Source: Microcoleus sp. CAWBG506
GTDB lineage: Bacteria > Cyanobacteriota > Cyanobacteriia > Cyanobacteriales > Microcoleaceae
Assembly (NCBI GenBank): GCA_020883125.1
Contig: JAHREW010000004.1
Coordinates: 50,236 to 114,235, forward strand
Direction: 5' to 3'
Length of the DNA: 64,000 bases
The stretch's first letter is position 1, and each line of letters starts with the position of its first letter. A program made the position numbers and the translations under genes. Below the pieces are notes generated by a model. The model saw only the letters and a list, made by a program, of their open reading frames with translations, was not told where the DNA came from and did no database searches. Below are positions 54,185-63,947 of this stretch, piece by piece.

Positions 54185-54568
54185 CTAATTAGCTAAATTA
54201 GCGAAGATTTCCTGTATTAATTGGCTGGCCTTGGCATCAAGACGATTCCAATCTACATCGCCAGTATCCTCCTCAATCAAAAAAGTGTCAATTTCAACTT
54301 CCTGACTTTGGATCTCGGAGTGGGCTGGTTGGTAGTCAACAAAACAGACTCGATAACAAAGTTCCCAAATATCGATGGACCTTTGCTCGCCTTGACGCTC
54401 TAAAATCAGTTTATAGCCAGGAAAAGGAGTTTGTACTTCTTGATAAGTCCCTGTCCAAACAGAATCTTCTAGTTGTTTGCGGATATTGTCGAGGACTCGA
54501 ATCAAGGCGGGCTGCATTAGCAGTTCAGCTTGCTGCCATGCGATCGGGGTAGTTATTTTCGGCTTCAT
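54185..54568 (-). CDS. Conserved hypothetical protein
   Basis: 127 aa, start ATG (MKPKITTPIAWQQAELLMQP). Alternating acidic/aromatic text (IDIWELCYRVCFVDYQPAHS, DTFLIEEDTGDVDWNRLDAK) and a helical end (LIQEIFANLAN). No known domain. It lies 53 bp upstream of ygfZ on the same strand, a probable cotranscript. Confidence 0.6.
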   Translation of the reverse strand: MKPKITTPIAWQQAELLMQPALIRVLDNIRKQLEDSVWTGTYQEVQTPFPGYKLILERQGEQRSIDIWELCYRVCFVDYQPAHSEIQSQEVEIDTFLIEEDTGDVDWNRLDAKASQLIQEIFANLAN

Positions 54569-54603
54569 ATATCAGGATTCTAAAAAAGAAAATCAATCAT
54601 AAA

Positions 54604-54897
54604 TCAATACGGGATGCGGGAAACGAGGGAGACTTCAGTCCTTCCTAGGGAAGCGGTGCGAGGGATTTCACTGGCCCGTGTTCTTTCTTTCTTTCTTTCT
54701 GTCTTTCTAAATATTTTGTCCATCGAGCTTGAGATATCTAGTATAATAGCTAAAAGTAGACAAGTCAACCTATTTTTAGGAAAATAGAGGTGAATCAAAC
54801 CCAAAAAACAATGGGACTTCAGCAAGTATTGATGTCTCATAACAAAGAAGTTAAAGCATTGTTGGAATATCTCTGCCAACAATCAGGTAAACGGTAA
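54604..54897 (+). pseudogene. Broken tnpB element at the border of the helicase island
   Basis: From the GTG at 54790 the frame reads NQTQKTMGLQQVLMSHNKEV and KALLEYLCQQSGKR then stop, i.e. only the first 35 codons of a TnpB like the one at 27083 (VQQVLLNPDPETKAILQYLC). The upstream flank 54606-54675 also matches the left flank of that element, but the small divergent gene is lost and a TTTC microsatellite (54684-54714) has grown there. The break is followed within 105 bp by the helicase gene, marking the edge of an insertion. Confidence 0.85.
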
Positions 54898-55002
54898 AAT
54901 AGTGTTGTTGATTTGGTTAGTTAAACTTTTTTTAAGATAGGTAAACTGTGCGATCTGCTATTTTGGTTGTAGGATATCCAGATAAAAAGGTGATAACACG
55001 TA

Positions 55003-58000
55003 ATGCAAAAACAAACAGACTCTCTTAATCAGCGGTTAGAATCACCTCGTTCCAAAATTATTAATTCCTACCTTGGAACTATTGAAGATAGCTTTAAAGA
55101 AAACCGTCCCCAACTAAAACTAATCAATTATGGTACGGGGTCAGGAAAAACTCACCAATTGTTTGAAGCAATTTATCAAACAATAGAAGAAAATAAAGAT
55201 ATTCAAATAATCGGTATATATGTTGCCCCATTGAGAGAACACTTATCTGTTCCTACTTCAGTTGAGATCAAATACCAAAATATTACCGTCTATAAACTTC
55301 TTTCCGAAGAAATGAAAACGACGGATGAGTATCTCAAATTATACAAACAATTGATATCTTCAATCCTCAAAAACACCAAAACTTGGAACCTCGCTAAAAA
55401 AGTATGTCCTGATGAAAAGGTTCAGGAAAATCGACGAAACCTTGAGAAAGTAAAAGATGTGATTAAACGCCTTGAATATGTAAAAAACACAAGTTTTGGA
55501 GATGAGGCTTTTAATAAATCTGAGATTAAGAAAATAGAACAGGAACTGAATAAGTTAATTGAAAAGTTTTTAGAATTTTTCATCAAATGTGAATTAGATC
55601 AAAAAAATTGTCCTGATGAATGTTTACAGTTAATTGAAATATTTTTGCCCCTTCATCTTCTGCAAAAAAAATCTGGGATTTTGATGCTCACCTATGCTAA
55701 ATTTGAAACGGCTATTCCGTACTTTATCCACAACGGTACAAAATGGGTCAAGAAAAGTAGTTATCTCGATCAATACGTTATTCAGCATACAGACAACTCC
55801 CGAAAGTTTATCCTGGCCTTAGACGAGCAAGAAGATGGCTATCAAATTATGCTAAAGGAGAAGATTGATATCATCTCTCCTGAAAAACTGGCAATCAATA
55901 ATGCGCTATCATCTATGAATAGAGAATTTTCTATGCTGTTTTCAACTAAAAACAATGAAAACAGAGATTTTTTAAATTTCATAGATAAGAATAAGGGAGC
56001 TTTTTACGAATTTCAAGAATACTTTGAAAAAGACAAAACCCTCGAACCCAAACTGCAAAATTTTGCCCAGACATATCAACGGTTGACCTTTGAGGAGGGA
56101 AACTCTATCAATTTTTTAGAACAAATAGTAAGAATTCAAAAATCTCTTGACAAATCAATGGAAGAAATTGTTGGAATTTTCGACAATAATGATGAACAAA
56201 ATTCCATCATAGTAGATTTTGAAATGTTATCCAGAGTTATTTCAAAATTCGAGAATAATAGAAGTTTATTGATTCCTCAAAAGCTTTACAATAAAATATG
56301 TGATGATTTAATGAACATTTTTGCATACAACAACCTATACATCTACAACCTCGAACCCCTGCAAAAATTGTTTTTAACCAAACCTTCTGGCGGGCACGTC
56401 CAAATCGCCGAGGAAAAAGTTGCAGATAATACTTCTGTAGCAGAGTTAATTTATGCCATTCTAGCTGTGCGATCGCAAATCAAAACCATCAAAGATTTTC
56501 TAGCTAACGTCTTAGATGCTGAAGATTCTCAATCCCATTCTTTAGAAATTTGGTCAGAACAAATAACTAAAGTCCAAAAGGCAATTGAAGAAAGCCCCTC
56601 GCAAAATAAACTGCTAAAATACTTAAATACTGCTTATGTCTATGAAAGTTATAAGTCTATCATAAATATCAAAGAAATTTCTCGTTATCAAAATCCTAAA
56701 AATAATCTGATAGATCGCGCTCTTAGAGAAGTTTCTATTGGTAGTACGGCTATATTGACTTCGCCTGAATTCAAGATAAAATCCATGTTATGCAATAATA
56801 GTAATGTGATTTTTCTGATTTCAGCAACAGGAGGAATTTTAGGAGATTTAAGCACTAGCTATGATATGCAGTATTTCAAAGATAAATTGCGGAATGCTAG
56901 TGAATCCGGTGAAAGTTCCTTCAAGGAAATGAGCGATGAAGAAGTGTCGCTTTGCGAAGAAATCAGAGAGAGTCGTGAAGCGAAGCGACAGATTGCAGTA
57001 AAGTTTTTCGGTGAGGATTTATTGTCTTTCCCAAATAACGAAACTCAACAAGTGGTGGAACGATTTGAAGAAACTATTTTAAAAAGTTTTATCGACGATC
57101 TCAAACAGGATGGGAATTGGCTGGGTATTTACAAAATCCAAGAACTTCAAAAGTTTGTTCGTTTCTTGTTTTACCTGTTTGAGGATGACTCAATTCAAGA
57201 AACAATTGCTTTTACTCAAACTCTACGCTGGATTGAACAGTTAATTCAACATTGCGAGCGGCTCAATCATGCTAACTTTCTATTTGAGGTGTCATCAGAG
57301 CATCCAAACATATATTATGTGGAAGTGAAGCATAATAAATATCAGAGTAAAATTCGGATTAAAATAATTTTGTATAAGGCATCATTCAACAGTCTTTACT
57401 GCGACAAACAAGCTCATCACACGTATTTGGATGAGCTTGTTGAAAAAGAAGGGGAAAAAATCTTCTTTATATCCGCTTATCAATCAGCTTCCAAAGGATT
57501 GAATCCTATCATAAAAAACCCTAACGGCGATGAAAAAGATTTCGACTCTTTAATTTTGTTAATGGACAGTTACTATACAGTAATGAGCCCATCGGTTAAC
57601 AAATCAAAAGATTCTGGATTATCTATGACGCTTTACCATTTTGCATTAATGAAAAGTATTGTAAACTTGGGAGAGTCTGATCTTGAAATCAAAGATTTTA
57701 ACAAATACCTCAGCAAACCAGAAGCTGGAGCATTTCGAGAGCAGCAACACCAGATTTTATTAGGGAAACAAGTTTTGCAAGCTATCGGCAGATCTGAGAG
57801 ACGCGATTTTCCAAGCCAAGTGGTAAAAATATTTGTTAATGAAGAAACTAGAAAAAATTTAGTGAATTTTTACAGATACCTGGAAGGGAAAGAAAAGGAG
57901 GAAATTCGTAAGTTTTCTGTTAACAACCACACAGTTTACTTAAGCGTTCGAGAAGAAGAGAAAAAACGAGCAATTAAGGATTATGACGATCATGTTATTG

Positions 58001-58956
58001 ATGAGATTGATGCCACTCTGGCTTTTCAAGAGTTTAGAACAAAAATGTTGGAGGAAATCGATCGCTTTCATCTTAATAAACATACTTTTGATATCGCAAA
58101 AGCGTGGGATGCGTTGCGTGACCCAATTGTTTTCAAAGATCCAGCCAAGTATCTGGAAAAGTTGCGAAATTCAGGGCTATTTGCTGATGATTTTATTGAG
58201 TCATTATTCTATCACAACCCAGAACAAGTTGAATTTATGCCATATTTAGCTTCCGAGGAAGAAAGCGGCCAAAAGTTCCAGATTATTAGCGATAGTATCA
58301 ATGGAGAAAAAATATATCCTTATCAAAAGCGGTTATATCCTGAATATCTAAAGATAAATTATCGAGGCTATGACTTAGAAGGTAATGAAATTAGTTCGCT
58401 AGATGCTTCGACTGATTTAATCTACAGACTGTACAACAAGTTGATGCCACAACCGGAAGTTTTTAATACTTATATTCCGCGCCCGCATTTCTTTTACGAT
58501 GTCTTGTATCCCTCACTGGCTGAAAATTTTGTGGAACGCTGGATTCAAGATGTAGTTTTCAAAGGCAAAGACTGGAAAGACATAAAAGCCACCTATGGTT
58601 TTGAGCCATTGCAAAATTTCAAAAAATATCGTAAGCTATACGAGCGGTTTGATTTGTACTATGTCAAGGATAATACGCTATTCTGTATTGATGTTAAAGC
58701 TTGGAGCGTAGCTTCGGGTAATCGCCTGTCTAAAAAGACGCTGGATAAAACCGAAAACAAGCTGAAGGCGATTGTTTCAGACTATCCAGAATTTAGCACT
58801 GCGAGAGGGTTACTTCTTAACTTGCACGCCGCCCAAGAAAAAAATCAACAATACTCACCCATGTTATTTTCGGGAAATTTGATTTTTTTTGACGATCGCA
58901 ATTGTCCAGTAGAATCCAATATCCTCAGAGATTTTTTGTTTCACAAGGAGAAATAA
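55003..58956 (+). CDS. Superfamily 2 helicase with C-terminal PD-(D/E)XK-like nuclease (DdmD-like candidate)
   Basis: 1317 aa. Helicase motifs: I GTGSGKT (44-50), Ia VAPLREHL, Ic ILMLTYAKF, II DEQED (274-278), III SAT (607-609), V SAYQSASKGLN (824-834), VI QAIGRSERR (926-934). A long helical insert lies between I and II and a large one between II and III. The C-terminus has a nuclease-like core: RFDLYYVKDN with D1217, and FCIDVKAW with D1230 and K1232. The next gene starts one base after the stop with a good ribosome-binding site. A helicase-nuclease followed by a 700-800 aa partner resembles DdmD of DdmDE, which destroys plasmids. AT-rich unlike the flanks, hence probably imported. Confidence 0.72.
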   Translation: MQKQTDSLNQRLESPRSKIINSYLGTIEDSFKENRPQLKLINYGTGSGKTHQLFEAIYQTIEENKDIQIIGIYVAPLREHLSVPTSVEIKYQNITVYKLLSEEMKTTDEYLKLYKQLISSILKNTKTWNLAKKVCPDEKVQENRRNLEKVKDVIKRLEYVKNTSFGDEAFNKSEIKKIEQELNKLIEKFLEFFIKCELDQKNCPDECLQLIEIFLPLHLLQKKSGILMLTYAKFETAIPYFIHNGTKWVKKSSYLDQYVIQHTDNSRKFILALDEQEDGYQIMLKEKIDIISPEKLAINNALSSMNREFSMLFSTKNNENRDFLNFIDKNKGAFYEFQEYFEKDKTLEPKLQNFAQTYQRLTFEEGNSINFLEQIVRIQKSLDKSMEEIVGIFDNNDEQNSIIVDFEMLSRVISKFENNRSLLIPQKLYNKICDDLMNIFAYNNLYIYNLEPLQKLFLTKPSGGHVQIAEEKVADNTSVAELIYAILAVRSQIKTIKDFLANVLDAEDSQSHSLEIWSEQITKVQKAIEESPSQNKLLKYLNTAYVYESYKSIINIKEISRYQNPKNNLIDRALREVSIGSTAILTSPEFKIKSMLCNNSNVIFLISATGGILGDLSTSYDMQYFKDKLRNASESGESSFKEMSDEEVSLCEEIRESREAKRQIAVKFFGEDLLSFPNNETQQVVERFEETILKSFIDDLKQDGNWLGIYKIQELQKFVRFLFYLFEDDSIQETIAFTQTLRWIEQLIQHCERLNHANFLFEVSSEHPNIYYVEVKHNKYQSKIRIKIILYKASFNSLYCDKQAHHTYLDELVEKEGEKIFFISAYQSASKGLNPIIKNPNGDEKDFDSLILLMDSYYTVMSPSVNKSKDSGLSMTLYHFALMKSIVNLGESDLEIKDFNKYLSKPEAGAFREQQHQILLGKQVLQAIGRSERRDFPSQVVKIFVNEETRKNLVNFYRYLEGKEKEEIRKFSVNNHTVYLSVREEEKKRAIKDYDDHVIDEIDATLAFQEFRTKMLEEIDRFHLNKHTFDIAKAWDALRDPIVFKDPAKYLEKLRNSGLFADDFIESLFYHNPEQVEFMPYLASEEESGQKFQIISDSINGEKIYPYQKRLYPEYLKINYRGYDLEGNEISSLDASTDLIYRLYNKLMPQPEVFNTYIPRPHFFYDVLYPSLAENFVERWIQDVVFKGKDWKDIKATYGFEPLQNFKKYRKLYERFDLYYVKDNTLFCIDVKAWSVASGNRLSKKTLDKTENKLKAIVSDYPEFSTARGLLLNLHAAQEKNQQYSPMLFSGNLIFFDDRNCPVESNILRDFLFHKEK

Positions 58957-58957
58957 A

Positions 58958-61288
58958 ATGAAAAATAAAATAGCAGCTTTATCAGATATATCGCGAACCA
59001 ACCAACTAAAAATATCAGAAAATCTACAACAAGTTCCCGAAAAACTGTTTCAGTATTTATTTAAAATGGGACAAGGGATAGAACATTTTATTCTTGAATA
59101 TCGGCTTGCTGAAGATGAAAATTCTGAGAATGAAGATTCACGGGCTAGCTTTTATAAAGAACGGCATAAATACATTAAAAATGAAATCAAAAAAAGGCTG
59201 GCTGAATATGGGAAAGAACGGGAAAATTCAGACATTCAATACTTCCTATCCTATACGGGTGGCAAAAAATATGTGTTCTTTTTATCGCCCAATAAAAATC
59301 ATTCTGGATGGCAAAAGTTATTTACAGACAATTCTAGCGATCGAGAAAGAATCTTCAACCTCATTTTCAAGTTTTATATTCTGTCTCAAGGCTTATCCGT
59401 TGAAACAATTAATGGCTTTGAAGAATTACTCTTACTCCATTCCAGATACATTCCACCTAAATCGAAAGACAAAGATCTTTTAGTGTGGGGCCAAAATTTA
59501 TTAGTCAAATACAATCAACATGGTGTACTCACATTAACCTTATCTCGAAAAAGGCGACGCTTTTTACCAAAGGATCAGTACAGTACCATAGATGGTGATG
59601 ATTTAGGAGATTTGTTGGTCTACAATAAAAAGAACTACTACTTCGATCGCGATCTAGATGCTCGCGCAAAAAATGATATTTATTTTATGCAATTCGATAG
59701 CGATCCCAAAAATTACGATAAGTTCAAAAAGACTCAGCTTTATCATTACCAAAACCTCATGACAAAACTTGAGGGCTTTTTAAGTGAGTGCCAGATTAAA
59801 TTTAAATCTCTTGATTTTCAGGCTGACCACTACTTGGAAAACCCTTTCATCAAAAACATAGGATCTGTAGAATTCTTAGAGATTATTAACAATACAGGAG
59901 TCGATTTAACTGAATCTGACAGACCATTTCTGCAATGCTTCCTGAAACATCAAGGGGTATCTACGATTGTATTTTACAAGGATGGGAAAACTGTCAGTAC
60001 CTACGAACAAGTACCTGACGGTGAGGATGAAGTTTGCTGGAGAATTACGGAATCTATTAAATGGTCAGATATTCAACTCGAAGCAGGAAAAAACTATCTG
60101 GTTTTAAATAAACTTTTGGAGGAAGAAGCAGGTTCGATGGCTTATCAGACAAAAGACAATCTGTGGTATCCATCAACAACAATAGATAATAAATCGTCAG
60201 TAGATTTCTATTCACAGTTAAAGAAAAGATTTAACTATTTGGAGACGGGACAGTTTTTTAGCACACAGGGGATAAATATACCAGAATTTCGTGCTGTGGG
60301 AGATGAAAAAACTAATTTTGCGGTTTTTAATTATACAAATTGGAAAATCGATCGAGATCGAGATAGTCTACACAAGGAGACACAAGATTTTACAGAAGGG
60401 AAAATATTGGATGTAGAGGGCTCTATTTTTTGTTATCTAAAAGAACAAGCAGATAGCAAACAATGGGAAAGTTTCTGCGAACGATACAAGATAAATCTTT
60501 CCCCAGAATTTCAGAAGGTATTGATTGAGTTGGGAATTAAGAACTGGATCGCACAGAGTCTTGCAAATCCGAACTTGGGCTTGCGTATTACTACTCCTCA
60601 ATCATTTTCTGAAAAACAATTTTTTAGTATTTATGTACGCAGCCCCAAAAAAAAGGAAGCTAAAGCGGTTGCGGTAGAATTTCTGTACAAAGATGGTTAT
60701 ATCTATATAAAAAATGTAATCCGAGATATGAAACAAATAGAAACGAAATTTCGATTTTTAAGAAAGCGAAAAAACAAGTCAGAAAAATTAATTAATGATC
60801 AGAAAATTTTTGTAGATGACGCAGAAAAGCTGTATATTAGTTGTTATAAAGACGACTTTTATACGCCAACATTAATTGGACGGACTGGTATTATTGAAGA
60901 CTTGGAAAGCGGAGAACTAACAATAGATCGAAAAAATAAAGGTGAAAATAGTAGTAGATTGTTACCTTTGGTATCCCATTACAACAGCGAGATTAAACCT
61001 ATTAACAGAATCCAAAAGATGATATCTTTGGATTTGAAGAAGGAAACGTTTATTCAGTATTATGTTCCTCTCGCACAAAGTGTTGGGGAAGTGATAAAGA
61101 AAGGTTTTAGAGTCTATCATTTGATTGGGAAGACATATTCAGGAGAGTCAATTCCCACATCTGAGCTGATCGAGCATCCCATCACAGCTTTACATTTGAG
61201 TACGCTAACTCACAATGTTTTAAAAATCGGGGAAAACAGTCAATCGTCATTGTTACAAAAAGTAGCACAAGTATTAATTGAAAATTGA
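58958..61288 (+). CDS. Partner of the helicase-nuclease, possible Argonaute-like (DdmE-like) protein
   Basis: 776 aa, no motif I can name with certainty. The start ATG at 58958 is set by AAGGAGAAATAAA directly upstream. The C-terminal 150 residues (SRLLPLVSHYNSEIKPINRI, FIQYYVPLAQSVGEVIKKGF, ELIEHPITALHLSTLTHNVL) have the alternating strand/helix rhythm and the final P-x-x-x-x-H-L-S type element that prokaryotic Argonaute/PIWI-like C-termini show, but no clear catalytic tetrad is visible. Many prokaryotic Argonautes acting in defence, including DdmE, are catalytically dead. PIWI-RE proteins and an unrelated DNA-binding subunit are alternatives. Confidence 0.5.
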   Translation: MKNKIAALSDISRTNQLKISENLQQVPEKLFQYLFKMGQGIEHFILEYRLAEDENSENEDSRASFYKERHKYIKNEIKKRLAEYGKERENSDIQYFLSYTGGKKYVFFLSPNKNHSGWQKLFTDNSSDRERIFNLIFKFYILSQGLSVETINGFEELLLLHSRYIPPKSKDKDLLVWGQNLLVKYNQHGVLTLTLSRKRRRFLPKDQYSTIDGDDLGDLLVYNKKNYYFDRDLDARAKNDIYFMQFDSDPKNYDKFKKTQLYHYQNLMTKLEGFLSECQIKFKSLDFQADHYLENPFIKNIGSVEFLEIINNTGVDLTESDRPFLQCFLKHQGVSTIVFYKDGKTVSTYEQVPDGEDEVCWRITESIKWSDIQLEAGKNYLVLNKLLEEEAGSMAYQTKDNLWYPSTTIDNKSSVDFYSQLKKRFNYLETGQFFSTQGINIPEFRAVGDEKTNFAVFNYTNWKIDRDRDSLHKETQDFTEGKILDVEGSIFCYLKEQADSKQWESFCERYKINLSPEFQKVLIELGIKNWIAQSLANPNLGLRITTPQSFSEKQFFSIYVRSPKKKEAKAVAVEFLYKDGYIYIKNVIRDMKQIETKFRFLRKRKNKSEKLINDQKIFVDDAEKLYISCYKDDFYTPTLIGRTGIIEDLESGELTIDRKNKGENSSRLLPLVSHYNSEIKPINRIQKMISLDLKKETFIQYYVPLAQSVGEVIKKGFRVYHLIGKTYSGESIPTSELIEHPITALHLSTLTHNVLKIGENSQSSLLQKVAQVLIEN

Positions 61289-61525
61289 AACAAGGCTGAA
61301 TTTGAATGCTGATTCCAGAAAAAATCCAGATATTTCAGCGATCGGAGAAGATCGTCGGATATACTCACATCTGGTCTGAGGCCGGAGACAAGTATCAATG
61401 TCAGCTAGAAGCCAACCTGTTACTTAGAGCCGATCGAAGAGTGCGATCGCCATTTAGACTGGTAACTTGGCCAACCATACGTGCCATAATCAGCCATATT
61501 CTCTGGTATGCGATCGCCCGAACCT

Positions 61526-63283
61526 ATGGATGCGCTAATCGGCAAAACTTTACAGGGTGGAAAATACACCCTCGAACAAGAATTGGGAAGAGGCGGCTTT
61601 GGGATTACCTTCAGAGCAACTCACCGCTATTTAGGACAATTTGTAGTCATAAAAACCCTCAACGAATCTCTGCGACAGCAACCCAATTTTGCGGAGTTCG
61701 ATCGCAAATTTCAAGACGAAGCCAGACGCCTAGCCTCCTGCGTTCATCCCAATATAGTCCGCGTCAGCGATTTCTTTGTCGAAGACGATCGCCCTTACAT
61801 GGTAATGGACTACATTCCAGGGCAGAATTTGGGCGATGTCGTATTGCCAAATCGACCGCTTCCAGAAGCAGTCGCCATTATATACATACAGCAGATTGGC
61901 GCGGCTTTGAAGGCAGTTCATCAAAAGAATTTGCTGCACCGAGATATCAAACCACAAAACATTATTCTGCGCCAAAACACCCAGGAAGTTGTGTTAATTG
62001 ATTTTGGCATAGCCCGCGAGTTCACTCCCGGTGTCACCCAAAGTCACACTAATATGGTGTCCGACGGTTACGCGCCGCCAGAACAGTATTTTGCCCAAGG
62101 AAAATACACGCCCGCTACAGATGTTTACGGTCTAGCTGCGACGCTTTATACTTTGCTAACTGGACAAGTGCCGATGCCGGCAGTTTTTCGCCCCAGTCAG
62201 CCGATGGCTACACCCCGCGATTTACAGCCTCAGCTAAGTGCGGCCATCAGTCAAGCGGTGATGCGAGGGATGACTTTAGATGCTGAAAATCGCCCTGGTA
62301 CTGTGGATGAGTGGCTGTCACTGCTACGGAATTCCCCGGTGTCCGTTACCGGCCCGACGCTGGCAGTGATGCCGGGACACGGGCCTATGATGCCTGCGGG
62401 ATCGAGAACAGCGCCTGCTGTCGTGCCTTCTGGGGCTGGGGAAAGTAAAATTTGGTTGATTTTGGGGTTGGTGGCGATCGCCCTTATTTTCGCAGGATTT
62501 GTGGGTATAGCGAGGATTTTGCTGAACAGGCCCTCAGCAGCACCCGCACCGGTGGCCAAGGACGATCGCACTTCTGCACCCGCCACTCCAGAACCGCGCG
62601 ATAATAACCGACAGACTCCAATCCCCGAACCGGCCTTAACTCCCACACCCGCGCGACAAACTCCAACTCCGGAACCAGAAAAGATTCCAACTCCCAAACA
62701 AACTCCCACGCCGACGGTAGAAACTCCCACGACGCCAGCCCCAACACCAACTCCTGCGGCCGAGTCCCCCGCACCAAGGAATAAACCTGTTGAAGAACAA
62801 AGACCGATCGATCGAACCTCGCCTACACCCTCACCCTCACCCCGCCCAGAACAACCAGCCACAACTTATCAAAAAGTTCCTACAATACCTGGTTTTCCGG
62901 TTGGTACAGCGGAAAACCAGGTAATAGCTGCCTTGGGAACCCCAACAGACACTCAAGCCAAGGGCTATTGGCCCAATACTCGCACCGCACTTTACGAAAT
63001 ATTGCCCAATCGGATTACTCTCGGCTACATATACGATCGCGATTCGGGCCAGTTAGTACAAACAGAGGGTTCTTTTGCTCAGTCTGTGGATGACTTGGTA
63101 GTGCGAACCGCGTTAAACGGGATGTTGGGCGGGGCCGATCGAGATATCATGCAAGGGTTCCTCCATGTGCAGCAGCGGCGGACTAATCGGTTTACTTTTA
63201 AGAAGGGTTCCCTCGAAGGTACGATCGAACGCAACAATCGCGATCGAATTTACATCGGCGTCTGGGACGAAAACTTGCATTAA
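61526..63283 (+). CDS. Membrane-anchored Ser/Thr protein kinase
   Basis: 585 aa from the ATG at 61526 (MDALIGKTLQGGKYTLEQEL); an ATG at 61508 is a possible alternative. Hanks-type kinase: Gly-rich loop GRGGFGITFRA, VAIK-type VVIKTLNE, HRDIKPQN, DFG in LIDFGIAREF, and APPEQY. One TM helix (IWLILGLVAIALIFAGFVGI) follows at about residue 315. A Pro/Thr-rich linker (about 345-450) leads to a C-terminal extracytoplasmic domain (PGFPVGTAENQVIAALGTPT, YWPNTRTALYEI) shared by cyanobacterial kinases of this type. Likely a sensor of envelope conditions; ligand unknown. Confidence 0.9.
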   Translation: MDALIGKTLQGGKYTLEQELGRGGFGITFRATHRYLGQFVVIKTLNESLRQQPNFAEFDRKFQDEARRLASCVHPNIVRVSDFFVEDDRPYMVMDYIPGQNLGDVVLPNRPLPEAVAIIYIQQIGAALKAVHQKNLLHRDIKPQNIILRQNTQEVVLIDFGIAREFTPGVTQSHTNMVSDGYAPPEQYFAQGKYTPATDVYGLAATLYTLLTGQVPMPAVFRPSQPMATPRDLQPQLSAAISQAVMRGMTLDAENRPGTVDEWLSLLRNSPVSVTGPTLAVMPGHGPMMPAGSRTAPAVVPSGAGESKIWLILGLVAIALIFAGFVGIARILLNRPSAAPAPVAKDDRTSAPATPEPRDNNRQTPIPEPALTPTPARQTPTPEPEKIPTPKQTPTPTVETPTTPAPTPTPAAESPAPRNKPVEEQRPIDRTSPTPSPSPRPEQPATTYQKVPTIPGFPVGTAENQVIAALGTPTDTQAKGYWPNTRTALYEILPNRITLGYIYDRDSGQLVQTEGSFAQSVDDLVVRTALNGMLGGADRDIMQGFLHVQQRRTNRFTFKKGSLEGTIERNNRDRIYIGVWDENLH

Positions 63284-63376
63284 GAAGGAAGAAGGAAGAA
63301 GGAAGAAGGAAGAAGGAAGAAGGAAGAAGGAAGAAGGAAGATTTCAGTGTGGAACAGGCCCTCCAGCCTGTTCAAA
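63284..63376. repeat. GAAGGAA tandem repeats and palindrome
   Basis: AGAAGGA heptads run from 63285 to 63339, like the array at 10699. GTGGAACAGGCC...CCTGTTC is a short palindrome at 63350-63376. Confidence 0.85.
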
Positions 63377-63466
63377 AAGAATGCTGCTCAGCTTCCTACC
63401 AAAGTCTAAAATTTAAAATCGAGTTGACGTCATACACAATCATGTCTATCATGAAAGTATGCACGA

Positions 63467-63853
63467 GGGGCTGTAATGGTTTCGACAGGGTGGCGAAAGC
63501 TGCTCCGTGATGCAGGTCGAGAGGGAGTCTACTCTCGTAAATATCGGCTCAAAAAAATAGTAAATGCGAACAACATCGTTCCTTTCGCTCGCAAAGCCGT
63601 AGCTGTAGCCTAAAAACTTCTTGAGCTTGGTTTAGAGTGTATGCAACCTAACTCCGTTAACGGTAGCATAACAACCCCCAACGGATGCCCTAGCTAAACG
63701 CTTCTAGTCGGCTAGCTGGGAAAGCAATCACTAGAAAATCCTCCCATTTAGGATAAAGATGGTTCCCGCCCCGAGGGTAAGAGGGGATAAACCTGTGAAC
63801 GATCGGAAAGTTAATACCCATTTTGGACGGCAGTTCGATTCTGCCCAGTTCCA
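63467..63853 (+). other. ssrA: tmRNA (ssrA)
   Basis: The 5' end GGGGCTGTAATGGTTTCGAC pairs through GGGGCTG with the 3' acceptor CAGTTCC-A; CCA is not encoded. The T-arm is GGCAGTTCGATTCTGCC. The tag frame starts at GCG 63566 and ends at TAA 63611, encoding ANNIVPFARKAVAVA, a typical cyanobacterial tag with hydrophobic end. tmRNA rescues stalled ribosomes with SmpB and marks the product for proteolysis. One-piece gene, not permuted. Confidence 0.95.
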
Positions 63854-63911
63854 TAAAAAAGGTAGCGTAAAATCAATGGTTTAAACCATTTGAAAGTTAC
63901 CTTAAAGCATA

Positions 63912-63947
63912 AAAAGGGCAGAGAGTTAACTCTCTGCCCTTTTGTTT
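63912..63947 (+). terminator. Rho-independent terminator of ssrA
   Basis: GGGCAGAGAGTT-AACTCTCTGCCC is a perfect 12-bp palindrome at 63916-63939, followed by TTTTGTTT. Confidence 0.9.

Noticed and set aside
54604-54882. 92-codon minus-strand frame opposite the broken tnpB
   Set aside because: It reads through the TTTC microsatellite and the antisense of tnpB; not homologous to the small gene found beside the intact tnpB.
61306-62001. Plus-strand frame overlapping the kinase start
   Set aside because: Most of it is the kinase gene in another frame; the first 65 codons show no protein-like pattern.
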